DNA from: an uncultured Polycyclovorans sp. | GTDB lineage: Bacteria > Pseudomonadota > Gammaproteobacteria > Nevskiales > Nevskiaceae | Reading direction: 5' to 3' | Length of the DNA: 64,000 bases | NCBI GenBank assembly: GCA_936928855.1 | Contig: CAKZHZ010000070.1 | Coordinates: forward strand, 1-64,000 | Part shown: positions 1 through 8,546 of the stretch, one piece after another | Position numbering within the stretch: the first letter of the stretch is position 1 | Layout: the number at the start of each line of letters is the position of its first letter | Notes under the pieces: model-generated | Databases searched by the model: none | What the model was told of the DNA's origin: nothing | What the model saw: only the letters and a program-made list of their open reading frames with translations | Position numbers and translations under genes: made by a program

Positions 1-1365
1 GAGGACGCCTACCTGCGCACCCGCAAGGACGACGTCGAACATGTTTGCGGCCGCATCCTGCGCATCCTGCTGAAGAACGAACGCCAACTGCCCAACAAGG
101 GCGAAGGCGCGGAAGCCGGCATCATCGTCTCCGACGACATCACGCCCGCCGACATCATCCTGCTGGCGCAGCAGAATGTGGCGGCTTTCGTCACCGAGTA
201 CGGGGGTCCGCTCTCGCACACCGCCATCCTCGCCCGCTCGCTGGGCATTCCCGCCATCGTCGGTCTGCGCGATGCGCGCCGCCTGCTCCGGGATGGCGAA
301 TGGGCGATCGTCGACGGCGAGCCCGGCCACCTGATTGCCGACCCCGACGACGACGCCGTCGGCAGCTACCGGGACAAGCAGGCAGCGCAGGCCGCCTATC
401 GGGCCGGGCTGGGCAAACTCAAGGGCGAGCCGGCGACCTCTGAAGATGGTGTCCGCTGCCATTTGCTTGCCAATATCGAGATGGCCGCCGATGCAGCGGA
501 GGCCACTGCCAACGGCGCCGAAGGCGTGGGCCTGTACCGGACCGAGTTCCTGTACATGAACCGCAAGACCCTCCCCACGGAGGAAGAACAGTACGAGGCC
601 TACGCCAGCATCGTCTCGGTGGTGAAGGGGCCGATCACCATCCGCACCCTGGACCTTGGCGCCGACAAGCAGGTCGACTCCGGTCGCAGCCAGGGGCCTA
701 CACCCAACAACCCGGCCCTCGGACTGCGTGCGATCCGGCTGTGCCTGAAGGAACCCGACCTGTTCCGCACCCAGGTGCGGGCACTGCTGCGCGCCTCGCG
801 ACACGGGCACATGCAGATCATGCTGCCGATGATCTCCAGCCTGCAGGAGTTCCGGCAGGCACTGGCGCTGATCGATGACACCCGTCAGACCCTGATCCGC
901 GAGGGCCACACCATCGCCGACGACGTTCCGGTGGGCGCGATGATCGAAGTGCCCGCTGCCGCCATCGCCGCCCCCATCCTCGCGCAACAGGCACGGTTCT
1001 TCTCGATCGGTACCAACGACCTCATCCAGTACACCCTCGCCATCGACCGCGTCGACGACGAGGTCAACTACCTGTACGACCCACTGCATCCCGCCGTGCT
1101 GCGGCTGATCCAGATGACCATCGATGCCGGCGTGCAGGGCGGCATTCCGGTCGCCATGTGCGGGGAAATGGCGGGCGATCCCCGCTATACCCGACTGCTG
1201 CTGGGGCTGGGACTGACCGAGTTCTCCATGCACCCCGCCAACGTGCTGGAGATCAAGCGCATCATCCGCGAGTCGCGCGTCCACGAACTGCGACGCAGGG
1301 TGCGGCGCCTGCTGGTCAGTACCGATCCCGCCGAGATGCAGGATCTCATCGCAGAACTGGGCTGA
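1..1365 (+). CDS. PTS enzyme I / PEP-protein phosphotransferase, 5' end cut off
   Basis: The reading frame is open from base 1, so the gene begins left of the window; 454 C-terminal residues are visible. The protein takes phosphate from PEP and passes it to HPr or NPr in the cytoplasm. The phospho-histidine motif GGPLSHTAILARSLGIPAIV lies near visible residue 68, with the reactive His at 73. The PEP-binding barrel follows: RTLDLGADKQ, NPALGLRAIRLC, MIEVPAAA, FFSIGTNDLIQYT, and the C-terminal active-site Cys in MCGEMAGDP. These are the standard enzyme I signatures and none is missing. Whether an N-terminal GAF domain is present (nitrogen PTS, PtsP) or not (PtsI) cannot be seen. HPr and IIA genes would be expected upstream, outside the window. 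Confidence 0.93.
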   Translation, partial: EDAYLRTRKDDVEHVCGRILRILLKNERQLPNKGEGAEAGIIVSDDITPADIILLAQQNVAAFVTEYGGPLSHTAILARSLGIPAIVGLRDARRLLRDGEWAIVDGEPGHLIADPDDDAVGSYRDKQAAQAAYRAGLGKLKGEPATSEDGVRCHLLANIEMAADAAEATANGAEGVGLYRTEFLYMNRKTLPTEEEQYEAYASIVSVVKGPITIRTLDLGADKQVDSGRSQGPTPNNPALGLRAIRLCLKEPDLFRTQVRALLRASRHGHMQIMLPMISSLQEFRQALALIDDTRQTLIREGHTIADDVPVGAMIEVPAAAIAAPILAQQARFFSIGTNDLIQYTLAIDRVDDEVNYLYDPLHPAVLRLIQMTIDAGVQGGIPVAMCGEMAGDPRYTRLLLGLGLTEFSMHPANVLEIKRIIRESRVHELRRRVRRLLVSTDPAEMQDLIAELG

Positions 1366-1368
1366 AAT

Positions 1369-1435
1369 TATTCCATTATTGGAATATATATCTTTCTTAA
1401 AATTCGTTGTGGGAATAATAGAAAATCCCTAGGCT
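1369..1435 (+). promoter_or_regulatory. AT-rich promoter region of the sulfur block, with palindrome
   Basis: This stretch is strikingly AT-rich in a GC-rich genome. It starts with the inverted repeat TATTCCATTATTGGAATA (1369-1386), followed by a plausible sigma-70 promoter, TTGTGG (1407-1412), 17 bases, TAGGCT (1430-1435). It lies between the enzyme I stop codon and the first sulfur-block gene. An AT-rich upstream region with dyad symmetry suits a LysR-type activator such as CysB, but that assignment is inference. The palindrome could also take part in ending the upstream transcript. Confidence 0.45.
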
Positions 1436-1465
1436 AGCGTCCTGTGATCTTCGTGAAGCCCTGCA

Positions 1466-1633
1466 ATGACGCTGCCCAAGCCCCTCAAGCTGGACCCCAG
1501 ACTGACCGACGAAGTGTTGCGTCGGCTTTCGGAAGCCCTGCAGGGCCTGCATTTCGGTGCCCTGGAGATCACGCTGCATGACGGCCGCATCGTACAAATC
1601 GAGCGCCGGGAAAAGCTGCGCCTGCGGGATTGA
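1466..1633 (+). CDS. DUF2292 (YezD-type) mini-protein, 55 aa
   Basis: A 55-residue protein beginning MTLPKPLKLDPRL. The core LQGLHFGALEITLHDGRIVQ followed by IERREKLRL matches the DUF2292/YezD family, small proteins of roughly 40-70 residues often encoded beside sulfate uptake genes. No enzyme motif is present, and a regulatory or accessory role in sulfur limitation is only inferred from its place at the head of the sulfate importer block. The ribosome binding site is weak (GAAG at about 1454). The next gene follows after an 87-base gap, so one transcript is possible. Confidence 0.8.
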   Translation: MTLPKPLKLDPRLTDEVLRRLSEALQGLHFGALEITLHDGRIVQIERREKLRLRD

Positions 1634-1720
1634 AGCCCGCGTCCGGCTGAACAACTGATTTACCTTTCCAATCTGAGCTGACCGGACCACCGGAGGTTCT
1701 CGTGACATCGGGAGTTTGTC

Positions 1721-2992
1721 ATGAGGCCTTTCGCCTTCGTTTCCGCCGTGCTGGTCACGGCACTGGGATTCCCCGCCGCTGCGCAACCCGCAGGGGCGGC
1801 CCCTTCCAATGAGCAGCTGGATCAGAAGATCCGCATTCTCGAGCGCAAGCTCGAACTCGCCGCAGAAGCCGCCGCCCGCCCCCAGGTCAGCGCTGGCAGT
1901 GGGGGGCTGAGGGTCACGGCCGGCGATGCCGAGTTCCGCCTTCGCGGGCTGTTGCAACTCGACAGTCGCTGGTTCACCGGCGAGGACGGGGCGCCGCTGC
2001 CCGACACCTTCGTGTTCCGGCGTGTCCGGCCCACCTTCCAGGGCACCCTGGGCAAGGGCATCGGGTTTCGCTTTACCCCGGAGCTGGCGGGGGACAGCGC
2101 CACACTGATCGACGCCTATCTCGACGTTGCGCTGAGCCGGTCCGTCACCGTCCGCGCCGGCAAGATCAAGGGCCCGGTAGGACTTGAGCGTCTCCAGGGG
2201 GGCGGGGACACCGCCTTCATCGAACGCGGGCTCCCCACTGAACTGGCGCCCAACCGCGAAGTCGGCCTGCAGTTTCAGGGCGGCAAGACCCTGCAGTGGG
2301 TGCTCGGCGCGTACAACGGCACGGCGGACGGCAGCAATGGCCCCGCCAATGATGTCGACAACCGCAAGGAAGTCGCAGCGCGACTGTTCTATCAGCCCTC
2401 GCCCGGCCTTGGCATCGGTATCGCCGGCAGCACCGGCCGCAAGCGCGGTGACACCCAGCTGCCGCGCTACCGCAGCCCGGGGCAGACCCGAATCACAGGC
2501 TATGTCGCCGGCACCGCCTTTGACGGCACGCATACGCGGATCTCACCCCAGGCTTTTATCTACCGGGGCGCTTTCGGCCTGCTCGCCGAGTACATCCAGT
2601 CAACGCAGGATCTGTCGCTGGGCGGCCGCAGCGACACGCTCACCCACCATGCCTGGCAAGTGGTCGGACGCTACCTCCTCACCGGCGAAAAGGCGGGCTT
2701 CGGCAGCCTCGTCCCGTCACAGCCCTACGCCATCGGCAAGCCCGGCTGGGGTGCATGGGAAATCGTCGCCCGTGTCGGCCGCCTGGCACTGGATGACGAT
2801 GCCGATGCGCTGGGCTACGTGGCCGCCAACGAGGAAAAAACGTTCGACACCTACGGGCTCGGCGTGAATGGATACCTCAGCCGCAACGTCCGCATCGCGG
2901 CCAACTACGACGTCACCCGCTTCCGCAACTTCTCGGGCGCCGACCGCGCGGATGAACGCGCCCTCTTCACACGCCTCCAGCTGGCGTTCTGA
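1721..2992 (+). CDS. OprO/OprP-type anion-selective porin
   Basis: A 423-residue outer-membrane protein. It has a signal peptide ([20 protein letters not shown], cleavage near AAAQ), then a short coiled-coil stretch around residues 32-50 ([20 protein letters not shown]), then a beta-barrel ending in the terminal Phe of RLQLAF, as expected for Bam-dependent folding. The layout of coiled coil followed by a porin barrel is that of the phosphate-selective porin O/P family. Its position between a DUF2292 gene and a sulfate-binding protein suggests it admits sulfate or another sulfur-containing anion rather than phosphate; that specificity is inference. The start is supported by GGGAG seven bases upstream of the ATG. 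Confidence 0.85.
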   Translation: MRPFAFVSAVLVTALGFPAAAQPAGAAPSNEQLDQKIRILERKLELAAEAAARPQVSAGSGGLRVTAGDAEFRLRGLLQLDSRWFTGEDGAPLPDTFVFRRVRPTFQGTLGKGIGFRFTPELAGDSATLIDAYLDVALSRSVTVRAGKIKGPVGLERLQGGGDTAFIERGLPTELAPNREVGLQFQGGKTLQWVLGAYNGTADGSNGPANDVDNRKEVAARLFYQPSPGLGIGIAGSTGRKRGDTQLPRYRSPGQTRITGYVAGTAFDGTHTRISPQAFIYRGAFGLLAEYIQSTQDLSLGGRSDTLTHHAWQVVGRYLLTGEKAGFGSLVPSQPYAIGKPGWGAWEIVARVGRLALDDDADALGYVAANEEKTFDTYGLGVNGYLSRNVRIAANYDVTRFRNFSGADRADERALFTRLQLAF

Positions 2993-3017
2993 CCCCCGGA
3001 CACTCAAAGGATCGATC

Positions 3018-4010
3018 ATGAAACTGCAAACCCTCTTTGCCGTGCTGCTGCTGCCCGTCAGCGCCCACGCGGCCCACTATGAGCTGCTGAATGTCAGCTA
3101 CGACCCCACCCGGGAGCTCTACACCGCGTTCAACCAGGCCTTCGCTGCCCACCTGAAAGCGACGACGGGTGACACCGTCACCATCCAGCAGTCCCACGGC
3201 GGCGCCGGCAAGCAGGCGCGCGCCGTGATCGACGGCCTCGCGGCCGATGTCGTCACCCTGGCGCTGGCCTATGACATCGACGCCATCGCCGAACGCACCG
3301 GCAAGATTCCGGCCGACTGGCAGTCCCGGCTGCCCCACAACAGCGCGCCCTACACGTCCACCATCGTGTTTCTGGTCCGCAAGGGAAACCCCCGGAACAT
3401 CCGGGACTGGGACGACCTGGTGAAACCCGGGGTCGGCGTCATCACCCCCAATCCCAAGACCTCGGGCGGCGCACGTTGGAACTACCTCGCGGCCTATGCC
3501 TACGCCCTGCGCCACAACGGCAACGATGACGCGAAGGCGCGCGGCTTCGTCGGCAAGCTGCTGGCCAACGTGCCCGTGCTGGACACCGGCGCCCGCGGCG
3601 CCACCACCACCTTCGTCCAGCGGGGTATCGGTGATGTACTGCTGGCCTGGGAGAACGAAGCCTTCCTGGCCATCAACGAACTCGGCCCCGACAAGTTCGA
3701 GATCGTGGTGCCGTCGCTGTCGATCCTCGCCGAGCCGCCGGTGACGGTGGTGGACGGCAATACCGACCGCAAGAAAACCACCGCGATCGCGAACGCCTAC
3801 CTCGAATACCTCTATGCCCCGGAAGGTCAGCGGCTGGCAGCAAGGCACTACTACCGGCCGGCGACACCGGAGCACGCCGACCCTGCCGATCTGGCGCGCT
3901 TCCCCCAACTGGAGCTGATCACCGTCGATACGGTTTTCGGCGGCTGGCAGAACGCGCAGAAAACCCACTTCGCCGATGGCGGCGTGTTCGACCAGCTGTA
4001 TCAGCCCTGA
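3018..4010 (+). CDS. sbp: Periplasmic sulfate/thiosulfate-binding protein
   Basis: A 330-residue solute-binding protein that delivers sulfate to the CysTWA importer. The signal peptide is [18 protein letters not shown], cleaved before [16 protein letters not shown]; that N-terminal block is characteristic of Sbp/CysP. Further family hallmarks are [29 protein letters not shown] and [20 protein letters not shown]. The start at 3018 was chosen because it gives a proper signal peptide and has AAAGG upstream; the frame is open further upstream but that part is not signal-like. Only 25 bases separate it from the porin and 9 from cysT. Confidence 0.95.
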   Translation: MKLQTLFAVLLLPVSAHAAHYELLNVSYDPTRELYTAFNQAFAAHLKATTGDTVTIQQSHGGAGKQARAVIDGLAADVVTLALAYDIDAIAERTGKIPADWQSRLPHNSAPYTSTIVFLVRKGNPRNIRDWDDLVKPGVGVITPNPKTSGGARWNYLAAYAYALRHNGNDDAKARGFVGKLLANVPVLDTGARGATTTFVQRGIGDVLLAWENEAFLAINELGPDKFEIVVPSLSILAEPPVTVVDGNTDRKKTTAIANAYLEYLYAPEGQRLAARHYYRPATPEHADPADLARFPQLELITVDTVFGGWQNAQKTHFADGGVFDQLYQP

Positions 4011-4019
4011 GGCAATCCC

Positions 4020-4862
4020 GTGGCCGCACGCCCCCTACGTCTCCCGCAGTCCGCCCTGCCCGGGCGCGGTCTGACCCTGGGTTTCACCCTCACCTACCTG
4101 TCGCTGATTGTCCTCATCCCGCTGGCGGCGGTCTTCTTCAAGACCGCCGAACTGGGGCTGTCAGGCTTCTGGGACATTCTCAGCCGCCCACGTGTGCTGA
4201 ACGCGCTGTGGCTGAGCTTCAGCACCGCGTTCGCCGCCGCGCTCATCAATGTCGTCTTCGGTGTCGTGGTGGCCTGGGTGTTCGTCCGCTACTCGTTCCC
4301 CGGGAAGCGCCTGCTCGACGCCTTCATCGATCTGCCGTTCGCGCTGCCGACCGCCGTTGCCGGCATCGCCCTGACCGGCCTGTATGCCGGCAACGGCTGG
4401 GTCGGCCAGTCCCTGGAACCGCTGGGCATCCAGGTGGCGTTCGCCCCCCTGGGCATCGTCGTCGCCCTGACCTTCATCGGCCTGCCCTTCGTGGTACGGA
4501 CGGTGCAACCGGTGCTCGCGGATGCCGAGTCCGCCGTGGAGGAAGCAGCCGCCTCGCTGGGCGCGACCCGGCGGCAGACCATCGTGAGGGTGCTGCTGCC
4601 AGGCCTGCTGCCCGCGGTACTCACCGGCTTCGCGCTCGCCTTCGCCCGGGGCGTCGGCGAGTACGGCTCGGTGATCTTCATTGCCGGCAATCTGCCCAAC
4701 GTCAGCGAGATTGCGCCGCTGCTGATCGTGATTCGCCTGGAGGAGTTCGACTATGCCGGCGCGACCGCCATCGCCACCGCCATGCTGATCCTCGCCTTCG
4801 CCCTGCTGGTGATCCTCAATCTGCTGCAGCACTGGACACGCCAACGCGGAGAAAAGCTGTGA
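4020..4862 (+). CDS. cysT: Sulfate ABC transporter permease CysT
   Basis: A 280-residue inner-membrane permease with about six membrane segments. The EAA loop that contacts the ATPase reads EEAAASLGATRRQTIVRVLL, followed by the conserved ARGVGEYGSVIFIAGN of sulfate permeases. It pairs with CysW to form the channel. A GTG start is assigned nine bases after the sbp stop. Its own stop overlaps the GTG of cysW, so the two permease subunits are probably translated in coupled fashion. Confidence 0.95.
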   Translation: MAARPLRLPQSALPGRGLTLGFTLTYLSLIVLIPLAAVFFKTAELGLSGFWDILSRPRVLNALWLSFSTAFAAALINVVFGVVVAWVFVRYSFPGKRLLDAFIDLPFALPTAVAGIALTGLYAGNGWVGQSLEPLGIQVAFAPLGIVVALTFIGLPFVVRTVQPVLADAESAVEEAAASLGATRRQTIVRVLLPGLLPAVLTGFALAFARGVGEYGSVIFIAGNLPNVSEIAPLLIVIRLEEFDYAGATAIATAMLILAFALLVILNLLQHWTRQRGEKL

Positions 4863-5776
4863 CCCCGACCGATCACTCCCTGCAGGACTTGCCGGCGTTG
4901 CCACCGGGCATCTCACCCGGCGGCCCCGTGATGACGCGCAATGCCGCCCTGTCGGAACCCGCCTGGGTGCGGTGGACGCTGATATCGGTCGTGCTTGTCT
5001 TTCTCGGCCTCTTCCTGTTCTTGCCGCTGGTCAGCGTGTTCGTTGAAGCCCTGCGCAATGGCTGGCACACCTATGTCGATGCCCTCACCACGCCGGACGC
5101 GCTGGCCGCCGTTCGGCTGACCCTGCTGGCGGCGGCCATCGCAGTGCCGGTCAACCTGGTGTTCGGGGTGACGGCGGCCTGGGCGATCACCAAGTTCCAC
5201 TTCCCGGGGAAGCAATTACTGATTTCCCTGATCGACCTGCCCTTCTCGGTATCGCCGGTGGTCGCGGGCCTGATCTATGTCCTGGTGTTTGGCGCGCAGG
5301 GCTGGTTCGGACCGTGGCTGGTGGAGCACGACATCACGATCATCTTCGCGGTCCCCGGCATCGTCCTGGCGACGATTTTCGTCACCTTCCCTTTCATCGC
5401 CCGGGAACTGATCCCGCTGATGCAGGCGCAGGGCACGGACGACGAGCAGGCCGCCGTTTCACTTGGCGCCACCGGGCTGCAGACCTTCTGGCACGTGACC
5501 TTGCCGAACATCAAATGGGGCCTGCTCTATGGCGTGCTGCTCTGCAACGCACGGGCCATGGGGGAGTTCGGTGCGGTCAGCGTGGTGTCCGGTCACATCC
5601 GCGGCCAGACCAACACGCTGCCCCTGCACGTCGAGATTCTCTACAACGAGTACGCCTTCTCGGCCGCATTCGCTGTCGCCTCCCTGCTGGCAGGCCTGGC
5701 GCTGATCACCCTGGCCGCCAAGACCTGGTTGGAGCATCGCTACGGCGATGAGCTGGCCGCCACCCGTCGTCACTGA
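4859..5776 (+). CDS. cysW: Sulfate ABC transporter permease CysW
   Basis: The second permease subunit, 305 residues from the GTG at 4859. This start overlaps the cysT stop as GTGA and has GGAGA six bases before it, so it is preferred over ATG 4931, which would give a 281-residue protein closer to the usual length. The extra N-terminal ~24 residues are polar and proline-rich. About six membrane segments follow, with the EAA loop EQAAVSLGATGLQTFWHVTL and the motif CNARAMGEFGAVSVVSG, typical of CysW. Confidence 0.94.
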   Translation: MTPTDHSLQDLPALPPGISPGGPVMTRNAALSEPAWVRWTLISVVLVFLGLFLFLPLVSVFVEALRNGWHTYVDALTTPDALAAVRLTLLAAAIAVPVNLVFGVTAAWAITKFHFPGKQLLISLIDLPFSVSPVVAGLIYVLVFGAQGWFGPWLVEHDITIIFAVPGIVLATIFVTFPFIARELIPLMQAQGTDDEQAAVSLGATGLQTFWHVTLPNIKWGLLYGVLLCNARAMGEFGAVSVVSGHIRGQTNTLPLHVEILYNEYAFSAAFAVASLLAGLALITLAAKTWLEHRYGDELAATRRH

Positions 5777-5794
5777 ATGTTGGAACCGCCCACC

Positions 5795-6913
5795 ATGGAT
5801 ATTCACGCTCGTCAGATTCACAAGGATTTCGGCAGCTTCACGGCGCTGGATGGTGTCGATCTCGATATCGCCAGCGGCGAGCTGGTGGCCCTGCTGGGCC
5901 CTTCGGGCTCCGGCAAGACCACCCTGCTGCGGGTTATCGCCGGCCTCGAATTCGCCGACCACGGCCAGATCCGCTTCGGCGACACCGACATGGCGGCGGT
6001 GCCGGTCCGCGAACGCCAGGTCGGCTTCGTGTTTCAGCACTACGCACTGTTTCGTCACATGACGGTGCTCGGCAACGTGTCGTTCGGGCTCAACGTGCGC
6101 CGGCCGCGCCCCGCGCGGTCCGACATCCGGGCCCGCGCGCTCGACCTGTTGCGCCTGGTGCAACTCGATGGCCTCGAACATCGCTATCCGGCACAACTCT
6201 CCGGCGGCCAACGGCAGCGCGTGGCGCTGGCGCGGGCCTTGGCCATCGAGCCCAGGGTTCTGCTGCTGGACGAACCTTTCGGCGCGCTGGATGCCAAGGT
6301 GCGCAAGGATCTGCGCCGCTGGCTGCGCACCCTGCATACCCGCACCGGCGTCACCACCCTGTTTGTCACGCATGACCAGGAGGAAGCCCTGGAGCTGGCC
6401 GACCGGGTGGTGATCATGAACCGCGGTCGCATCGAACAGCAGGGCCGCGTCGACACCGTCTACGAACACCCGGCCTCGCCGTTCGTGTTCGATTTTCTGG
6501 GGGGCACCAACATCGTCCCGGTGACCGTACTCGCCAACGCCCTGCAGATCGGCAACCAGCTGACCTTGCTGCGAGCCCATGCCCCCCGCCCCGATGGTCC
6601 GGCGCATCTCTACGTCCGCCCCGGCGACATTCGCATTGCCACCGACGAGGAGCCGGCACTGGAAGCGGACATCCGGCAGGTCCATCGCAGCGGCCCACTG
6701 CTGCGCGTTGACGCGCATCTCGCGCTGACCGGAACCCCCCTCACGCTGGAGTTGCCGCACCTGCATCACGACGTCGCCGCCATCCAACCGGGCGCCCGGC
6801 TACCTCTGCGATTGCTGCAGTACAGCCTGTACCCCCCTCACCCCGTCGACACCCCCACGGTATCGGATGCCGTCGGCGTTGCCGCCAGCCGTTCGCGTGG
6901 GCGCTTCGGTTGA
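5795..6913 (+). CDS. cysA: Sulfate ABC transporter ATP-binding protein CysA
   Basis: A cytoplasmic ATPase of 372 residues that powers sulfate import. All ABC motifs are intact: Walker [10 protein letters not shown], signature [15 protein letters not shown], Walker [12 protein letters not shown] and H-loop [10 protein letters not shown]. The C-terminal ~120 residues form the regulatory TOBE-like domain ([10 protein letters not shown]). An in-frame ATG at 5777 directly abuts the cysW stop and would add six residues. The ATG at 5795 is preferred because GGAA lies about ten bases before it and the protein then starts [13 protein letters not shown] like other CysA proteins. Confidence 0.94.
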   Translation: MDIHARQIHKDFGSFTALDGVDLDIASGELVALLGPSGSGKTTLLRVIAGLEFADHGQIRFGDTDMAAVPVRERQVGFVFQHYALFRHMTVLGNVSFGLNVRRPRPARSDIRARALDLLRLVQLDGLEHRYPAQLSGGQRQRVALARALAIEPRVLLLDEPFGALDAKVRKDLRRWLRTLHTRTGVTTLFVTHDQEEALELADRVVIMNRGRIEQQGRVDTVYEHPASPFVFDFLGGTNIVPVTVLANALQIGNQLTLLRAHAPRPDGPAHLYVRPGDIRIATDEEPALEADIRQVHRSGPLLRVDAHLALTGTPLTLELPHLHHDVAAIQPGARLPLRLLQYSLYPPHPVDTPTVSDAVGVAASRSRGRFG

Positions 6914-6922
6914 ACCCTTCAG

Positions 6923-7050
6923 GGAAGCGCTGAGTGAATCTGGGCATGCGCAGCGCACAGGCAACAGGGGTTCTACTGGCAGGATTTGCAACGGAAATTG
7001 AGGCGGTTTCAAACCCGCGATGCCATGCTCACGATTCGATCAGCGCTTCC
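6923..7050. repeat. Intergenic segment bounded by an 11-bp inverted repeat
   Basis: The 220-base gap between cysA and the peroxiredoxin gene contains GGAAGCGCTGA (6923-6933) and its exact reverse complement TCAGCGCTTCC (7040-7050), 106 bases apart. This could be a long-range hairpin in the transcript or the ends of a tiny mobile element. No coding potential is evident between the arms and no target-site duplication is obvious. Confidence 0.35.
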
Positions 7051-7133
7051 TTAGACGAACACGTTCTGAGATTACGCCTTGAGCCACCGCGCAACAGGCC
7101 AATAATCGTTACCCCCATCATCAGGAGACCACC

Positions 7134-7769
7134 ATGAGCTTGCGACTCGGCGACACCGCCCCTGACTTCGAAGCCGACACCACCGAAGGCCGTATCCGCT
7201 TTCACGAGTGGGCCGGCGACAGCTGGGTGGTGCTGTTCTCCCACCCCAAGAACTACACCCCGGTCTGCACCACCGAGCTGGGCTACACCGCCAAACTGAA
7301 GGACCAGTTCGCCCAGCGCAATGTGAAAGCCATCGGCCTCTCGGTCGACAAGCTTGAAGACCATCACGGCTGGAGTCGCGATATCGAGGAAACCCAGGGT
7401 GCCGCCCTCAACTTTCCGCTGATTGCCGACGCCGACCGCAAGGTGTCCGACCTCTACGACATGATCCACCCTAACGCCAGCGACACCCTCACGGTGCGCA
7501 GCGTGTTCGTGATCGACCCGAAGAAAAAGGTGCGGCTTACGCTCACCTATCCGGCCAGTACCGGCCGCAACTTCGACGAGATCCTGCGGGTGATCGACTC
7601 GCTCCAGCTCACCGACGGGCACAAGGTGGCCACCCCGGTGAACTGGCGCAAGGGTGACGACGTCATCATCGTGCCGGCGGTCAACAACGAGGATGCGAAG
7701 AAGCTGTTCCCGGACGGGTGGAAGGAACTCAAGCCATACCTGCGACTGGTGCCCGACCCCAAGGCCTGA
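7134..7769 (+). CDS. 1-Cys peroxiredoxin (Prx6 / LsfA type)
   Basis: A 211-residue cytoplasmic peroxidase that reduces hydroperoxides. The peroxidatic motif is YTPVCTTE with Cys45. No other cysteine occurs in the protein, which defines a 1-Cys enzyme of the Prx6 group. The long C-terminal dimerisation part (VNWRKGDDVIIVP) is typical of that group. In Pseudomonas the homologue LsfA is known to respond to sulfate starvation, so its place directly after a sulfate importer is unlikely to be chance. The ribosome site CAGGAG lies about eight bases before the ATG. A strong terminator follows the gene. Confidence 0.9.
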   Translation: MSLRLGDTAPDFEADTTEGRIRFHEWAGDSWVVLFSHPKNYTPVCTTELGYTAKLKDQFAQRNVKAIGLSVDKLEDHHGWSRDIEETQGAALNFPLIADADRKVSDLYDMIHPNASDTLTVRSVFVIDPKKKVRLTLTYPASTGRNFDEILRVIDSLQLTDGHKVATPVNWRKGDDVIIVPAVNNEDAKKLFPDGWKELKPYLRLVPDPKA

Positions 7770-7788
7770 TCGCCGGCGAGGTGCCCTG

Positions 7789-7818
7789 CGGGCAGCCCTC
7801 GGGCTGCCCGTTTTCTTT
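7789..7818 (+). terminator. Intrinsic terminator after the peroxiredoxin gene
   Basis: A ten-base-pair perfect stem, CGGGCAGCCC / GGGCTGCCCG with a two-base TC loop, is followed by TTTTCTTT. It closes the sulfur block 20 bases after the peroxiredoxin stop. Confidence 0.85.
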
Positions 7819-7857
7819 GGCCACTGCGCTGACATAATGACATTTATTTGACACGTG

Positions 7858-7886
7858 TTGACTCACTGACATTGTGTCAGTACATT
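7858..7886 (+). promoter_or_regulatory. Promoter and TetR operator of the efflux operon
   Basis: The perfect 17-bp palindrome ACTGACATTGTGTCAGT (7865-7881) sits between a possible -35 TTGACT (7858-7863) and -10 TACATT (7881-7886), which are 17 bases apart. A bound dimer here would cover the promoter. A second -35-like TTGACA lies at 7848-7853. The location directly before a tetR gene suggests autorepression by that TetR protein. Confidence 0.65.
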
Positions 7887-7892
7887 GCCGCC

Positions 7893-8546
7893 ATGAGCAC
7901 CAGTCAACAGCGGCGGGAAGATGAGAAGGCGCAGCGGCGCGAAACCCTGATCGACGCCGCCGAACAGGTATTCGCGGCGCGCGGCTTCGACGCCGCCACG
8001 CTGGATCAGGTGGCCCGGCAGGCGCGGGTATCGCGCGCCCTGATCTATCTGTACTTCGCCGACAAGGCGGCCCTGCACTTCGCCATCACCGAGCGTGGAC
8101 TGCGCAACCTGCGGGAACGCTTTCAGGCCGCACGGGCGGGCGCCAAGCGGGGAATCGAGCAGGTGGAAGCCATCGGCCGGGCCTATACCCGGTTTGCCGG
8201 CGAGTGCCCGGTGCATTTCGAAGCCATGAGTCGCTTCGAAGCCCACCCCCACACTCCGGACAAGGTGGACCCGGCGGAACAGGCCGCCATGGAAGCCGGC
8301 TTCGCCGTACATGCCGAAACCGTGCAGGCACTGGAACACGGCGTGCGGGACGGCAGCATCGCGCCGATGGAGAACCCCTTGCTGGTAGCGATCACCTTGT
8401 GGGGTTTCGTGCATGGCGTCATCCAGATCGCGCAGACCAAATGCCCGGTGATCGAGTCCATGGGCATCCCGGTCGCGCAACTGGTGGAGCACGCTATCGC
8501 CATGGCCGGCCGTACCCTGGTGCCACCAGCGGGCCGCACCATATGA
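7893..8546 (+). CDS. TetR-family repressor of the RND efflux operon
   Basis: A 217-residue regulator. The N-terminal helix-turn-helix is canonical (TLDQVARQARVSRALIYLYF, about residues 40-60), followed by a divergent ligand-binding domain. The ATG at 7893 is chosen over an upstream in-frame start at 7848 because the latter would place coding sequence across the operator palindrome. The stop overlaps the ATG of the outer-membrane factor gene (ATGA). Regulator and pump are therefore translationally linked, and repression of its own promoter would control the whole operon. The inducer is unknown. Confidence 0.9.
   Translation: MSTSQQRREDEKAQRRETLIDAAEQVFAARGFDAATLDQVARQARVSRALIYLYFADKAALHFAITERGLRNLRERFQAARAGAKRGIEQVEAIGRAYTRFAGECPVHFEAMSRFEAHPHTPDKVDPAEQAAMEAGFAVHAETVQALEHGVRDGSIAPMENPLLVAITLWGFVHGVIQIAQTKCPVIESMGIPVAQLVEHAIAMAGRTLVPPAGRTI

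Noticed and set aside
1397..2533. Long minus-strand open frame of 378 codons over the porin gene
   Set aside because: It is a shadow of the porin and the DUF2292 gene; its translation has no domain-like pattern, and the plus-strand genes have signal peptide and family motifs.
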